Part shown: one piece after another, positions 19,507 to 31,652 of the stretch
Layout: each line of letters begins with the position of its first letter
Numbering within the stretch: the stretch's first letter is position 1
Source: Fragilaria crotonensis
Taxonomy: Eukaryota; Bacillariophyta; Fragilariophyceae; Fragilariales; Fragilariaceae
Direction: 5' to 3'
NCBI GenBank assembly: GCA_022925895.1
Contig: JAKSYS010000021.1
Coordinates: forward strand, 161,047 to 225,046
Length of the DNA stretch: 64,000 nucleotides
The notes under the pieces: generated by a model
The model's input: only the letters and a program-made list of their open reading frames with translations
What the model was told of the DNA's origin: nothing
The model's database searches: none
Made by a program: the position numbers and the translations under genes

Positions 19507-20637
19507 ATCCTTTCGTGACTTCTTTTTGTTACGACCTCCAAAAGAGTCACCAGCATTATCGGGAATGCTGGATTCATCCTTGGCGGACGTTTCATCATCT
19601 TTGGATGAGTTGCTGAGTCTTTTGGCAGCGATAGACTTTTTCAATTCGGCAAGTTGAGCCTTAACATTGCTGGCTTTCCTCTTTGTGGGTGTAAAACCCT
19701 TTGCTTTGTTCTGCTTTCTGGTGTCCATGACCGTCTGCTTGTCAGCATCGGACATTTTTCTCCAGTCGGAGTAGTATCTTGTCCAGACGGACCTGTCTGG
19801 CATGTGGATGCCTTTGCGCTTTGACGCGAGGGACGCTCCTGCCCCTCCACCACGGATGCGCTTGGCTTTGACCTTCATAGTGTCAGTCGCCGACACCTTT
19901 CGATTGAGTTGGTAATCAGGGAGTTCAGAGACGAGTGCGGATAAGTGATTAGCGCATTCGGTAAAGGTTACTTTATCCTTGTCCATCTGGGCGCGAACTC
20001 GGAGAGTCCCGACCGCCGTCTGGAGTTGGGGGTGTTCAACCTTCTTCAAGAGCATTCTGACCTTCGCCTGTTGCTGAACTGGCTCTCCTTCGGTCTCAAA
20101 GATGTTGAACATGGTCTGTATCTTATCCAAGAATACCGAGATCGAGAGTGCCTTTTCGTTCTTGTAGTGGAGTGTGTCGCGGTAGCGTTCTGCGACAGCA
20201 GTGCGCCGACTGGTGTTGCCTTCTCCGCTAGAATTACCCCTGAGAGCCTCCATATCCTTTCGGCCGTCCTGGCGTTTGGCAAGTGGTTTAATCCACTGCT
20301 CCGCCAATTCAGCTTGTAAGAAACTCTTCAATAACTGATGTACCTTCCTGGAGTTGGCTTGATAGTTTGAACCGGTCAATGGTGCACATGCGATGGCTTG
20401 CTATTGAAGCTTGCACAGTCGGCAGTGCTATCCGGCTGTTCGAGTTCCCTAATGACGTAGCATAGGGGGAATGCCATTGACACCGGGGATGGTCAAGAGG
20501 TAGTTTACGAGTGCCGGCTCCCATTCGGGCCACTTGCGTTCTTCTTTGAATTTGCCTGGATCTGCCACCTTGCTGACGGTATCTCACTGGTCCTTCTCAA
20601 CCTTTCGAACGTCTGCACGTTCGTATCCTTCGTAAAG
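19504..20637 (-). pseudogene. Element D gag, C-terminal two thirds
   Basis: Gag downstream of the L insertion: LYEGYERADV, WPEWEPALVNYLLTIPGVNGIP, then an open frame from 20379 (NYQANSRKVHQLLKSFLQAELAEQW, KVRMLLKKVEHPQLQ, MPDRSVWTRYYSDW). The region 20380-20640 has several indels. The C-terminus is Lys-rich (RNKKKSRKD) with no zinc knuckle, and ends in TGA at 19504-19506, with the same frame open beyond. The N-terminal part is at 46276-46614. Confidence 0.88.
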
Positions 20638-20817
20638 TGCCGCGACAGAACTAGCAAGCGCGATTCGCACACGGGAGTAGCAACGTGAGTTCGTCCGAGT
20701 CACAAGGATTCACAAGACAAAACGGGTGAAACCACGATGGTGTAATCAGATGGAATTGTAATACCGTTTGGTTGGATCTCTCTTGTCTCGGAGAATGTCG
20801 CTGATTCAGTTGATCTT
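20638..20817 (-). repeat. Element L 3' LTR, U3-distal segment (left of C)
   Basis: Matches 45857-46034 of the 5' LTR. The last five bases, ATCTT (20813-20817), are the TSD of C. Confidence 0.9.
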
Positions 20818-21360
20818 TAAAGTTTTATTCGCAGTGTTCGAGACCGCAAACAAGGGCTAAACGACGAATTAGTTATCGTAGGAGCGTTTGTACTCTTTGT
20901 AGAAATCTGTTTTACTAATTGTGAGCTTATTTATAAAGTGAATTTGGCAAGATTGACCTGCCCTTTGGCAAGATTGAAAGGAGCTTCTTCACTGCACTTT
21001 CCTAGTTCTTCTTGTTCTTTGTTTGTTCTTTCTGGGTTCTTCAGAATCCCTTCTGTAACTTGTTGGTAGATTTGTACTGAATCCCAGAGAATCTTGTGAA
21101 TATAACATGAATCTGGAACATGTAATATGAACATAAAGTGATGCACTTGTTTGTGTTCTTGTTGAGACCGGCTGGCTCCGCGGAACAATTCTCCGCGTTC
21201 CGAAGAGCAATGACTCGTAGATATTATGAGAGCGCTGACGTGTCGCCTCGAAACGGGACTCACCGGAGAAACTTTGGTTGACTGACGGACGGTTGAAGAC
21301 GCGTGGAACTTTGGACGATAGGAGAGGTAGAGTACCCTCAATCCTGAAGATATTGTTTTA
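20818..21360 (-). repeat. Element C 3' LTR
   Basis: 543 bp; on the coding strand it begins TAAAACAATATC and ends AATAAAACTTTA. The ACGTCA/TGACGT box seen in A is at about 21236-21242. Confidence 0.95.
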
Positions 21361-21374
21361 CTCCCTCACTCGCT
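21361..21374 (-). promoter_or_regulatory. Element C polypurine tract
   Basis: The coding strand reads AGCGAGTGAGGGAG before the LTR, identical to A. Confidence 0.75.
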
Positions 21375-21390
21375 CGACGTAGTCCTGAAG

Positions 21391-24300
21391 TTACCAGCCC
21401 ATCAATTGCTTGCAAAGCTTGGTATGAATCTCCTCATTGCAAATCTTGGTGAGGATATCTGCCAGCATCTCTTCAGTAGAGATTGGATGAATGGAGATGG
21501 TACCATCTTGAACCTTGTTCCTGAAATGATGATACTTGGTATTGATGTGACGCGTGCGTGGACGCATTTTCGGATTCTTGACGCTTGAGGCCAACTCCAC
21601 AGCACCAGTGTTGTCTTCAAATACCCTGCAATGAAGCTGAGGTGTTGTTGCAGTCAATCCACAACCCTTCTCCTGCATCTCTTGTATCAATTCCATCAAT
21701 GGAAGCACCTCTCTGGTGGCTGTTGATATTGCCAGATACTCACTCTCAGTTGTAGAGAGAGCAATCTCTGTTTGAAGTTTGGATGCCCAGATGACTGGAC
21801 ATGAGGCATAGAGGATGACATAGCCAGTTCTTGACCTTGCTGTGTCTGGATCCCATTCTGCATTGTCTGGGTCCCAATCCCCTGTGAATGATGCATCCAC
21901 ATAGACATCAAAGCTTTGATTGCTGGGAGAATAGATCATGCCTTTGTCCCTTGAACCAACCAGGTACCTTCCCAGCCACTTCAATGCCTTGCCATGTTGA
22001 AACCTTGGGTTGGACACAAACCTTGCTCCTTGGTGGACTGCACATGAGATGTCAAGCCTTGAACACTTCTCCAGATAGTTCATCTGACCGATAACACGGC
22101 GATAATTGAAGTGATCATCAAATGGTGGAGAATCCAGGTGCCTGGTGAGAGTCTTGCTTGAAGCTCCAGTGGTTTTCTTGATTGCCACATTCTTCCCATC
22201 CAGTCTGAGCTCTTTGATGACATCATTGATGAGGTGAGGTTGTGAGAGATTGAAGGTGGTTGCATTGACTCTGTCAATTTGAACTCCAAGAAAATCTGAG
22301 ATGTCTCCTTCCACTGTAAGGTCAAGGCCAACTGACTTCATCTCTTGGATAATGTCTTCCAACTCTTGATCATCTGGTCCTGCCAGAATGGAATCATCCG
22401 TGTAGAGAACAAAAACTGACTTCCCTTTGTAGAAGAGGCATTCATCAATCTCACTTGGAATGAAACCAACCTCCCTGAGCTTGTCCACCAGATGCTGGTT
22501 CCACACTCTGCCAGCTTGCTTCTGACCAAAGAGATTCTTCTTCAGCTTGAGTACATAGTCTCCCTCCACCTCAAAGCCTTTTGGAATGGCCATGTAGAGT
22601 TCACACTCCACCTCTGCTTGGGTGTAGGCCAACACAAAATCGATTTGTTTGGTGTACCATCCATGGATCAAGGTTGTAATGAGCACCATCCTGATGGCTG
22701 CCCATGATGCCACAGGTGAGAATGTTTCCCAGTAGTTGACACCTTCCTCTTGCTTGGAGCCATCAATGTTGAGCCTTGCCTTCCACTTGTAAACTTCTCT
22801 TGTGGCAATTCGGCGCTTGCGCTTCATGGCCCACACTGCTGGAAGGACCTTGGTGCCTGGCGGTATCGATGACCTTGGTACGAGTTCCCATACTCCGTTT
22901 TCGGTGTGGCTTTGGACTTCCTTCACCATTGCCTTGATGAACTCCTGCCTGTCTGGCTCCCTCATGGCCTCATGGTAGTACATTGTGTCAGGATCTGCTG
23001 AAGCAGCATAAGCAAGCATTGGATGCTGCTCTCCATCATCAATGTCTGTCCACTCCTTGATAGTCTCATATGCAACATGGTAAGGGATTTTGTCTTCAAG
23101 CTTGGCTTCCAGGTCATACCAGACCTCCAGGACCTTGGATGTTCTGTCTTGAAGCTTGTTGTCTGGAATTTTGTTGAGCCTGGGAGACCTTCTGAGTGTT
23201 TGAGGTTCTTGACCTTGCTCTCCCTCAGAGTCTGGAAGTGGTGTTTGTGATGCTTGCCATCCTCCCTCATTGACTTGAACTCCTGGCTCCAAATCAAACT
23301 CCATGAATGGTTGAGGCTCCTTTGCTTGCTTCAATGATTGACCCTGATCATCTTGCTTGGGAGTTTGGAGCTTGGTTGATGGCAATGATGACTTGAATCC
23401 ACACAACTTTTGCCATTCTGAGGGCGGTGACAAGTTTCCAAGTGTGCCTCTGACAGTTTCAAACTTTGGATCAAAGGTGACATGGAATTGGGGCGACACA
23501 TGACCAGTCTTGAGGTTGAGAACCAATGCGACACTCCTTGCGTGTTGAATGGACATCCCGAGGTAGACCCCAATGCGTGAGCGGACTTCCCACTTGGGTA
23601 GCTTGTTTCCAGATTGCATTTTGTTGTCAAGGACAAAGACTGGACACCCAAAAGGTTGAAAATGATTGAGGTTAGGCATGACCTCTGACTTTGCAAACAA
23701 CTCAAATGGAGACTTGAGATCCTCCCTTCCAATTGTTGGTGTTGAATTGTGAACCTCATTGGCTACCCTGAGGGCATAAGGCCAAAGGTGAGCATCAATA
23801 GCCTTGGGCCACCTGTGTTGAGCATGAATCATCATGGTCCTGGCTTGATCTTGCAATGTCCTGATCCTTCTTTCTGCCACAGCATTTTGGAAATGAGCAT
23901 TGACTCGACAGAAAGTGATTGTCTGGCCAGATTCCTTGATGGCTGCCATGAACTTGTTCTCAGCAAATCTGCCATTGTCAGCTTGATAACTTTTGACTTG
24001 GACCTTGAACTTGGTTGCATACCTCTCAAATGCCATCTTTGCTTCAAGAGTTTCATCTGCATTGGTTGACTTCTGAAGATGGACGTAAGACAGACCACTG
24101 AAGTGATCAACAAAGATTGTTGCCACCCTGTACCTCTTCTTGGTAAGCCAACCCTTGATTTGGGCAATGAGCCCTGGAGTTGTGGACTCCAATTGATCGA
24201 CGCTGATGCACTGTCCTGGCTCTGTCGCTGTCCTGAGCTTGCCACCTTGCTGACCAAGTTTGGGCTTGGTCCTCCAGGGTCTCCTGGTGGCTTTCCCATA

Positions 24301-25368
24301 CAAGCAGCTTGTGCATGCTGGGATTTGGCATTTTTGCCAACTTCTTTGGGAGCAAACCGCGCTTGGCCATGCTTTGCATTTTGGCTCCTGACATGTGGTT
24401 CAACTTGTGATGCCAGCGAAGGAATTCTGCAGCTGGTTTCTCTTGGGAAGCAGTATCCTCTTCATCTTCAATGATGGCTGGCAAGTCAGGGCGGTTCTTG
24501 GCATCAAGATCAAATGAGACTGGTGTATTTGGAGGTTGACTCCAATCCACCCCTTGAGATGAGGTATCTGGTGCCTCTGGTTGATGAAGAGGTTCCTGAG
24601 AATCGTCATTATCATCATCAGGGATGAGATGGGTCTCCATGTTGATGATTGGATCATCCTCATCCAGTCCCACCTCACACATGTTGCAGAAGGTGGTGAA
24701 AGCCTTGTAGCTTGGAGCAGTATACATGGTTGCAATGTTGCCGCTCCCTTGGTTCAACCTCACTGTTTTGGTGTGCTGTCTTTGAGCCCAGTGAAGTTGA
24801 ATGCTGTCATGGTATGTTGCACACCATGTGCCCCTTGGCAAAGGCTTGAAGTCTTGAGCAGTCTGGGCCCAATGCTGTGGAGACAACAGCTTTGAAGGTG
24901 AATCCTTAACATAGAGCCCATGTGGAATGACAATGTCATGAGGGACTCCATCATCATCTTCAATTGACCATTTGATAGTCCCTGAGTAGATCTCAGTAAG
25001 TGTTCCACCCAACCCCTTCAACTTCTTGTTGACCCTCTTGAGAGGAGTGATGAAGTCTTTCTTGTCATTGGAGATGCAATAGGATGCACAGTTGTCAATC
25101 CTGATAGCCTTGGAATCAGTATCAAAGCTTGCTGCTTCATCATGGTGGGCTTGCCTTGCCTTCATTGCAATGACTGCTGTCAGGCAGTTGAGTTGGGTGG
25201 AATTTCGTTTGTACCTTGGCCTTTTGTCCCTCATCCAAGGTCTTGGTCTTGGTTGCATGCTGAAACCTCCCTCATGCATCCAGGACTTGACATATTCAGA
25301 CACTGTGACTGGGTGCACCTTCCAATATCTCACCTTTCCTGAGGCCTTGCTTGAATTTGGATTGGTAA
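21391..25368 (-). pseudogene. Element C pol: protease, integrase, RT, RNase H
   Basis: Starts at the B insertion in the frame of C gag. Protease core RIDNCASYCISND (about 25060-25090) has D-N-C in place of D-S/T-G. The pre-integrase motif WHHKLNHMSGAKMQ is followed by CQIPACTSC, the zinc-binding HHCC pattern. Integrase has SVDQLES, QADNGRFAENK and QNAVAERRIRT. RT has FSPVASWAAI and LYTDDSI; RNase H has VDASFTGD, TESEYLA and EDNTGAVEL, ending KQLMGW-TAA. The only break apart from B is one surplus T at 24331-24335, between LAK and CQIPAC. Confidence 0.94.
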
Positions 25369-25607
25369 CGAACGAATACGGACGTGAACAGTGAGGATAC
25401 AAGTACTGCACAGTGCCATGGCAACGTCGTATGGAAAGTATCCGGTACTATTCGTTATATGAATTGTGTATGTGTATCTAAATATTAGCGAGTAAGTGGA
25501 TGAACGCTACGGCGATCATCTCACTCTTTATTTGAGAATCAGTTGCAAGCATCAATCGATTTGTAAGTTATTGTCCATGGGATAGTTTGTCCCATGAACT
25601 TTACTCG
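25369..25607 (+). repeat. Element B 5' LTR
   Basis: 239 bp, CGAACGAATAC...TTTACTCG; no TG..CA ends. Contains a perfect hairpin near the 3' end (25576-25596: CATGGGA, seven bases, TCCCATG), just upstream of the primer site. Confidence 0.92.
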
Positions 25608-25621
25608 GTTTATCAGACCCA
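25608..25621 (+). promoter_or_regulatory. Element B primer binding site
   Basis: GTTTATCAGACCCA directly after the LTR, shared with D, F, G and J. Confidence 0.8.
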
Positions 25622-25911
25622 GTGGCGTAAGAGCTATGGGCAATGCGATTGATGAGCCTGCAGTCGTATGCTGTCTGATGGCGTGGTTAACGACCGATCG
25701 CTGACGCGTACGACATGGCATCATCCGACGGTTGTCGGTGGTGACCAGTGTATGAAAGAATGGAAGATCTGATCAATCTACCTCAAGAATGGTGTTGTCG
25801 TTACGCCACCTATGAGTCGACTGTGTCGACGGCCGAGTCGGCAACTTAATATCATGAATGGGTACTAACAATTGTTGTCGTACACATATTTCAGACACCA
25901 GTAAAACAGAA
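25622..25911 (+). other. Element B leader
   Basis: No gene. Untranslated sequence from the primer site to the gag ATG. An in-frame ATG-equivalent at 25858 exists, but the homology with D Gag starts at the ATG at 25912. Confidence 0.6.
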
Positions 25912-27406
25912 ATGGACGAAGTTGTTGCACCACGTATTGAGGAAGTCATTGAGGTGCCACCACCTAATGGGGACACCATGAACTTGGCACTCACATGGAT
26001 TGGATTTGATAACGAAGCGACGAGAAATCGTATTCAGGTAGAAGGTTTTGGGTCGTTCGACGACTTGAAATCCATGAAAGAAAAAGATATCAGGGACCTG
26101 GCCGAGTCTTATGGACGCCGCACTGCTGCAGACGGTCGTTTTATCTTCGGTATTCGTCGTATTCGATACCTCATCGGTATGGTTCACTGGGTCCAAGACT
26201 TCACTAGGGTTGGCGAAAGTCCTAGCCTGGATGAGTTTGGTGAAGACGGAGCAGCCTTCTGTGCGGCATTGGAGATTGCTGTCAACCGTGCGGAAGTTCG
26301 AATGATCGAGAAGGATCAATCGGATACTGTCAGTAAGGCCGCAGATCCCGGCAAGTTTAAAGATGAGAAGAAATGGCCGGAATGGGAACCGGCGTTTGTG
26401 AACTACCTGTCCACTATTCCAGGTGTCAATGGTATTCCATTGTCCTATGTGGTTCGGGAAGATGAGACACCACCTGCCGGGAGTGAGTACGGGAGTTTCA
26501 ATGAACGCGCTATCGCATGTGCACCACTTTCCGGTGACGTCTTTCAAGCTGACGCACGGAAAGTGCACCAACTCATTAAGAGCTTTCTCCAAACTGAGTC
26601 GGCTGAACAATGGATCAAACCATTGGCTCGCCGACAAAGTGGTAGAGACGACATGATTGCTCTCCGCAAGCATTACAGCGGAGAAGGCAACACGAGCCGT
26701 CGAATCGCGGCGGCGGAGCGTATTCGGGACACGCTTCACTACAAGAACGAGCGTGCTATGTCATTTTCGTCCTTTCTCGACAAAATGCAGAAGATGTTTA
26801 ACATCTTCGAAGAAGAGAAGGAGGTTATCTCTGAACAAGCCAAGGTGCGAATGCTCCTGAAGAAGGTTGAGCACCCGCAACTGCAGGATGCTGTTGGTGC
26901 GCTTCGGGTGCGTGCATCAATGGACGGCTTGACATTTACGGAGTGTGCGAATCACCTATCGGCGCAAGTGTCTGAACTGTCGGATCATCAATCAACGCGT
27001 AAGATTTCTGGTGCGGTGTCCGACAGAACTAAGGAACCGAAGCGCATTCGAGGCGGTGGTGCCAGTAAACAAGACAGTGCATCGAAGCGCAAGGGCATTT
27101 ATATGCCTGATGGGAGTGTCTGGACCGGATATTATTCGGACTGGGCACAAATGTCCAGTGACGACAAACAAATTGTCCTCGACACTAGAAAGAAAAATAA
27201 AGGCAAATCCCCCAAGAAAGGGCGACAGGCGTCCGAGGTAGGAACAAAACTGCAAGATATCAAATCTCAGATGGCGGAGCTGAAACGTACTATCGCATCG
27301 CTCAGTAAATCCAAACCTCAGGACGCCGACGGGAACGAATCTGATACACCCGACAACGCCGGCGACTCCTTTGGAGGCGTCAGCAAAGAAACAGAAGAAA
27401 GAATGA
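25912..27406 (+). pseudogene. Element B gag
   Basis: Gag with LALTWIGFDNEATRNRI, KEKDIRDLAESYGRRTAADGR, RKVHQLIKSFLQTESAEQW, KVRMLLKKVEHPQLQDAVG and MPDGSVWTGYYSDW, all shared with D. The ATG at 25912 is chosen because D Gag starts at the equivalent point. The basic C-terminus has no zinc knuckle. Near 27376-27380 one extra base moves the frame; in the corrected frame Gag ends KKQKKE-TGA at 27404-27406, as in H, and Pol follows in that same frame. Uncorrected, the frame runs to 27468. Confidence 0.9.
27404..27406 (+). promoter_or_regulatory. UGA at the gag/pol boundary of B, in frame with pol
   Basis: The codons read GAA TGA CTC in the pol frame, the same context as H. It is in frame with gag only if the single-base indel near 27378 is discounted. 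Confidence 0.5.
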
Positions 27407-29410
27407 CTCTGGATGTTCCTCGTTGTCATCGTGCAACTAATAATCGGTTGCATGCAGGCTGGGCTTAGATGGTTGAAGATGTTCTGCACTCTTGCAAAGC
27501 AGCGACACATTGCAGCTCACATCTCGTCCACGAGGCGAGCAAGAACGCGAACTGTGTCACGCGTGTGTAATGACAGCTCGATTGTTTACAGCAGACTCGA
27601 GCTTGACACTCACGCTGACACCATCGTGCTCGGTCGTAACTGTGTGATTTTGTCACACACCGGCCGCGAATGTGACGTCTCGCCTTATACCGAGACGTAT
27701 ACAGCCATCAAAGATGTGCCTATTGTCACCGGCGCTACCGCATGGATGTGTCAACACACCGGTGACACCTACATCCTTGTCTTCCATGAATCACTATGGA
27801 TGGGGGAGCAGATGGATCACACGTTGATCAACCCCAATCAGCTTCGTCACTTTGGCGTCCAGGTGCAGGACAACCCTTACGAGGGTGTACAGATGCACCT
27901 CGCAACCGAAGATGGCGACATGATTTTTCCTTTGGACTCGGATGGCACGACTATCTTTCTCTCCACTAGGACCCCCACTGCTATCGAACTTCACGAATGT
28001 CCTCATATTGTCCTGACCTCGCGGTCCCCATGGGATCCCCACGCCGTGCAATTCCCGGAACCTGCGCATCGTGTGGAGGAGGGAAGGTTGGCGAACCGGG
28101 TTAGCGCCATTCAACGTGGTGACGTTAACGGTGACGTTAACTCACGCTGTTGCAACGATCCGTGGTGTGACACTCCATGTTTATGCCTTCGTAGCATCAC
28201 GGAACGACTGATCGCCGAGGTAAGAGTACCCGAGGTGCTCACTGATGTACCTGGTCGACGAACTTTTGTATCGCAGGAGCGACACAGTAGTGTGACACCA
28301 GAGGAACTTAGCGAGAGATGGTGCATCGGGCTCACTCAGGCCAGGAATACAGTCCAAGTGACGACACAGAATGCAGTCCGCTCAGCGATCCTACCATTGA
28401 GTCGCAGGTATCGAGCCGACAGGGTGTTTGAGCGGCCGCTGTTGAGGGGACACTATTACTGCGACACTATGGATGGCCGTCATAAATCCCTTGATGGTAA
28501 TAAGTATGCTCAGATATTTGCGAGCAAAGATTTCTTTGCAGTCGCATACCCAATGGAGTCCAAATCCGGTGCTGGAGAAGCGCTCAGACAATTCGTGCAT
28601 GACTTCGGACGGCCAGAACGTCTGACCTCCGATGGATCTCGTGAACAGAGCGGCAAGAAAACCGAATTCGTTCGGAACGTCCGCAAGTACTCGATCGACC
28701 ACAGGGTCACTGAACCGGATCGACCGAACCATAACTTCGCGGAAGGTGTTATACGCGAGATTCGAAAGAAGTGGTATCGTGTGATGACGAAAAAGAATGT
28801 GCCACGTCGACTATGGGACTATGGTTTACGTTGGGTATGTGAGATACAGAATCGTACCTCGAACTCATCGAGGGAACTCGGCGGGCGATGCCCGTTGGAG
28901 AAAGTAACTGGGGAATCTGTTGACATCTCTGAGTACCTTGACTTTGGTTTCTATGACCGAGTCTGGTACAAAGACAATGCTGGCCTTGGTGAAACCAAGC
29001 TCGGACGGTGGCTCGGCGTGTCGCATAAAGTGGGGACGCTGATGTCGTTTTGGGTACTGACCAAAGAATGTCAGGTACTATCAAGGACCACGGTCCAGAG
29101 AGTCACAAACTTGGAGCAACAAACGCAAGACGTCATAGATCTCGGAAAGGCCTTTGACTCGGCTGTCATACCGAGATTGGGCGACCCTGATTTCTACCCG
29201 CACGACGGTGACGGAAAGGTTCGTCCGACTGATTGGGACAACAACACTGGATTCGACGATGAGTTCTATGAAGAATTTGGAAAGGTGGTTTCCGATCAGG
29301 GACTGCCTGAAGCCGACCGAACCTTCACCCTGACGTCTTTGACGATACGTATCTTAATATGGAGCTCGCTTTACCGCGAGGTGGTGGTGAAGTTGAGCTC
29401 GGCCGAGTAA
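27407..29410 (+). CDS. Element B protease and integrase (open from the UGA)
   Basis: Protease core LELDTHADTIVLGRN near 27600-27640 (D-T-H). Then TLINPNQLRHFGV and the pre-integrase VTPEELSERWCIGLTQARNTV. Integrase residues are YYCDTMDGR, LTSDGSREQSG and HNFAEGVIREIRKK, followed by LWDYGLRWV, VDISEYLDFGFYDRVWY and RWLGVSHKVGTLMSFWVL. The frame is lost near 29325 (one C short in TTCACCCTGAC), so the final residues to 29410 are out of frame. Confidence 0.93.
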   Translation, partial: LWMFLVVIVQLIIGCMQAGLRWLKMFCTLAKQRHIAAHISSTRRARTRTVSRVCNDSSIVYSRLELDTHADTIVLGRNCVILSHTGRECDVSPYTETYTAIKDVPIVTGATAWMCQHTGDTYILVFHESLWMGEQMDHTLINPNQLRHFGVQVQDNPYEGVQMHLATEDGDMIFPLDSDGTTIFLSTRTPTAIELHECPHIVLTSRSPWDPHAVQFPEPAHRVEEGRLANRVSAIQRGDVNGDVNSRCCNDPWCDTPCLCLRSITERLIAEVRVPEVLTDVPGRRTFVSQERHSSVTPEELSERWCIGLTQARNTVQVTTQNAVRSAILPLSRRYRADRVFERPLLRGHYYCDTMDGRHKSLDGNKYAQIFASKDFFAVAYPMESKSGAGEALRQFVHDFGRPERLTSDGSREQSGKKTEFVRNVRKYSIDHRVTEPDRPNHNFAEGVIREIRKKWYRVMTKKNVPRRLWDYGLRWVCEIQNRTSNSSRELGGRCPLEKVTGESVDISEYLDFGFYDRVWYKDNAGLGETKLGRWLGVSHKVGTLMSFWVLTKECQVLSRTTVQRVTNLEQQTQDVIDLGKAFDSAVIPRLGDPDFYPHDGDGKVRPTDWDNNTGFDDEFYEEFGKVVSDQGLPEADRTFTLTSLTIRILIWSSLYREVVVKLSSAE

Positions 29411-31595
29411 CGAAACGCCTGAGGACAAAGACGGCCTCCCGATAGGGACAGCCAATGATAACCCAATCCTTGACACAAGAGTTTACGAGGTCGAGTTTCC
29501 TGACGGTCACAAGACGTCTCTTGCTGCAAATGCAATTGCCGAAAATTTGTTCTCGCAAGTTGACGAGGAGGGTAATCGGCACGTTATGCTCGACGAAATC
29601 ATCGGCCATCGGACAAATGGCCAGGAGTTGAAGCAACAAGATGCATTCATCATGACCTCCTCCGGTACCCGAAGGCGTCGCGAAACGACGATCGGTTGGG
29701 AGGTTCTTGCGCAATGGAAAGATAACAGTTCGACGTGGATCGCAATGAAAGACATGAAAGAATCATACCCGGTTCAGCTCGCAGAATATGCGGTCGCCAC
29801 AAGGATAGCGGAAGAACCCGCCTTTGCCTGGTGGGTTCCGTACACATTGAGAAAACGTAATCGAATCATCGCGAAGCTCAAGTCCAAATATTGGGTGAGG
29901 ACTCACAAGTTTGGGATCAAGATTCCTAAAACAGTGGCAGAAGCAAAAGCGTTTGATCTGGAAAACGGTAACAATTTGTGGTGGGAAGCTATTTGTAAAG
30001 AAATGCGGAACGTACGTCCTGCCTTTGAGGCGTGGGAGAAATCCGAGAGCGATATACCAATCGGCTATCAGCAGGTTAAGTGTCACTTAATTTTTGATGT
30101 GAAAATGGGCGAGAACTTCCGCCGGAAGAATGGGTTCGTGGCAGGCGGGCACACGACTGAAGTGCCTAGCACATTGACGTACGCGTCGGTCGTCTCGCGA
30201 GACTCCGTTCGAATCGCGCTGACAATTGCTGCCCTTAACGGGCTTCAGGTTATGGCGTGTGACATCCAAAACGCCTACCTGACGGCAGATTGCCGAGAGA
30301 GATTTGGACTCGGGCAGGGCCCGAGTTCGGATCAAGCCGGAACGATCTTCATTGTTCGGAAGGCCCTATATGGTTTAAAGTCCGCTGGTGCGGCCTTCAG
30401 GGCCTTACTAGCAGAAACGCTACATGACTTGGGGTACAGCCCCACGAGGGCTGACCCTGATGTGTGGCTGCGCCCGGCGGTGAAGCCTGACGGTTTCGAG
30501 TATTATGAACTCGTTCTGTGTTACGTCGATGACGTGCTTTCGATTGCAGCGGATCCGGCTGCAACTTTGAGGGGACTGCAGTCGGTCTTCAAGCTAAAGG
30601 ACGATAAGATCGCAGAGCCAGACATTTATCTTGGTGCACAACTGGGTAAGATGGAAGTCGATGGTCACGAATGTTGGACAATGTCGGCCGAAAAGTATGT
30701 GCAGGCATCTGTGCGCAACGTGGAGGAGTCTCTGGCAAAGAAGGGACTTCGGCTTCCGACAAAGTGTTATACTCCTTTACCACCAGATTATCGTCCCGAG
30801 CTTGACACGTCGAACGAGTTGAAGAGTGACGGGGTTCAGTACTTCCAAGAATTGATCGGGATACTACGATGGGCTGTGGAACTCGGACGTGTTGATATTC
30901 TCTTAGAAACGTCACTGCTGTCATCGCACTTGGCACTTCCAAGGATCGGCCACTTGAATCAAGTGTATCGAGTATTCGGGTACTTGAAATTGCACCCAAA
31001 GCGGAAACTAGCGTTTGATGCGCAGCATCCTCGGATCAGCGAAAAGATGTTTAAACGTCATGATTGGTATGACTTTTATCGTGACGCCAAGGAAGCAATT
31101 CCGATTGACATGCCAAAACCACGTGGGAACAGTATGTCAACTCACTGCTTCGTTGACGCCAGTCATGGTAGTGACCGTGCTACGCGCAGGTCACAGACAG
31201 GTATATTGATCTTTTGCAACCGCGCTCCGATCATGTGGCATAGCAAGCGACAAAACACAGTGGAGGCCAGCACGTTCGGTAGTGAGTTTCAAGCGATGAA
31301 AAATGCCGTGGAGCTAGTCGAATCTCTCAGGTACAAACTCCGAATGTTTGGAGTTCCCGTGGAGGGACCAACGAATGTTTTTTGTGACAACGAAGCTGTC
31401 TATAAAAATACATCTCTTCCTGAATCAACGTTGAAGAAAAAGCACCATTCCATCGCCTACCATCGTTGCCGTGAGGCCGTCGCAGCGCAAACCGTAAGGG
31501 TGGCCAAGGAGACGAAGACCAATCTTAGCGACTTGTTCACGAAGGTCTTACCGCAAGCCAGGAGAGAAGAGTTATTGGACAAATTCACGTACTAA
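29411..31595 (+). CDS. Element B chromodomain-like segment, RT and RNase H
   Basis: After a second one-base loss near 29422 (one G short in CTGAGGACAAAG) the frame is open to the TAA at 31593-31595. Contains GWEVLAQWKDNSSTWIAMKD (chromodomain-like), AFAWWVPYTLRKRNRI, RT with HLIFDVKMGENFRRK, CDIQNAYLTAD and LCYVDDVLSIA, and RNase H with FVDASHGSDRATRRSQTG, TFGSEFQAMK, FCDNEAVYKNT and NLSDLFTKVLP. Only single-base indels separate this element from a complete polyprotein. Confidence 0.94.
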
Positions 31596-31652
31596 GTGAG
31601 AATCGAAGTAACATGACAATGTGTTACAACGTCATGGCTACTTCGAGGGGAC
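31596..31652 (+). promoter_or_regulatory. Element B 3' untranslated region and polypurine tract
   Basis: TTCGAGGGGAC ends at 31652, directly before the 3' LTR. Confidence 0.7.

Noticed and set aside
27413-27600. An independent gene start at 27413
   Set aside because: The frame is open from the UGA at 27404 and is the Pol frame continuing from Gag; no separate gene is needed.
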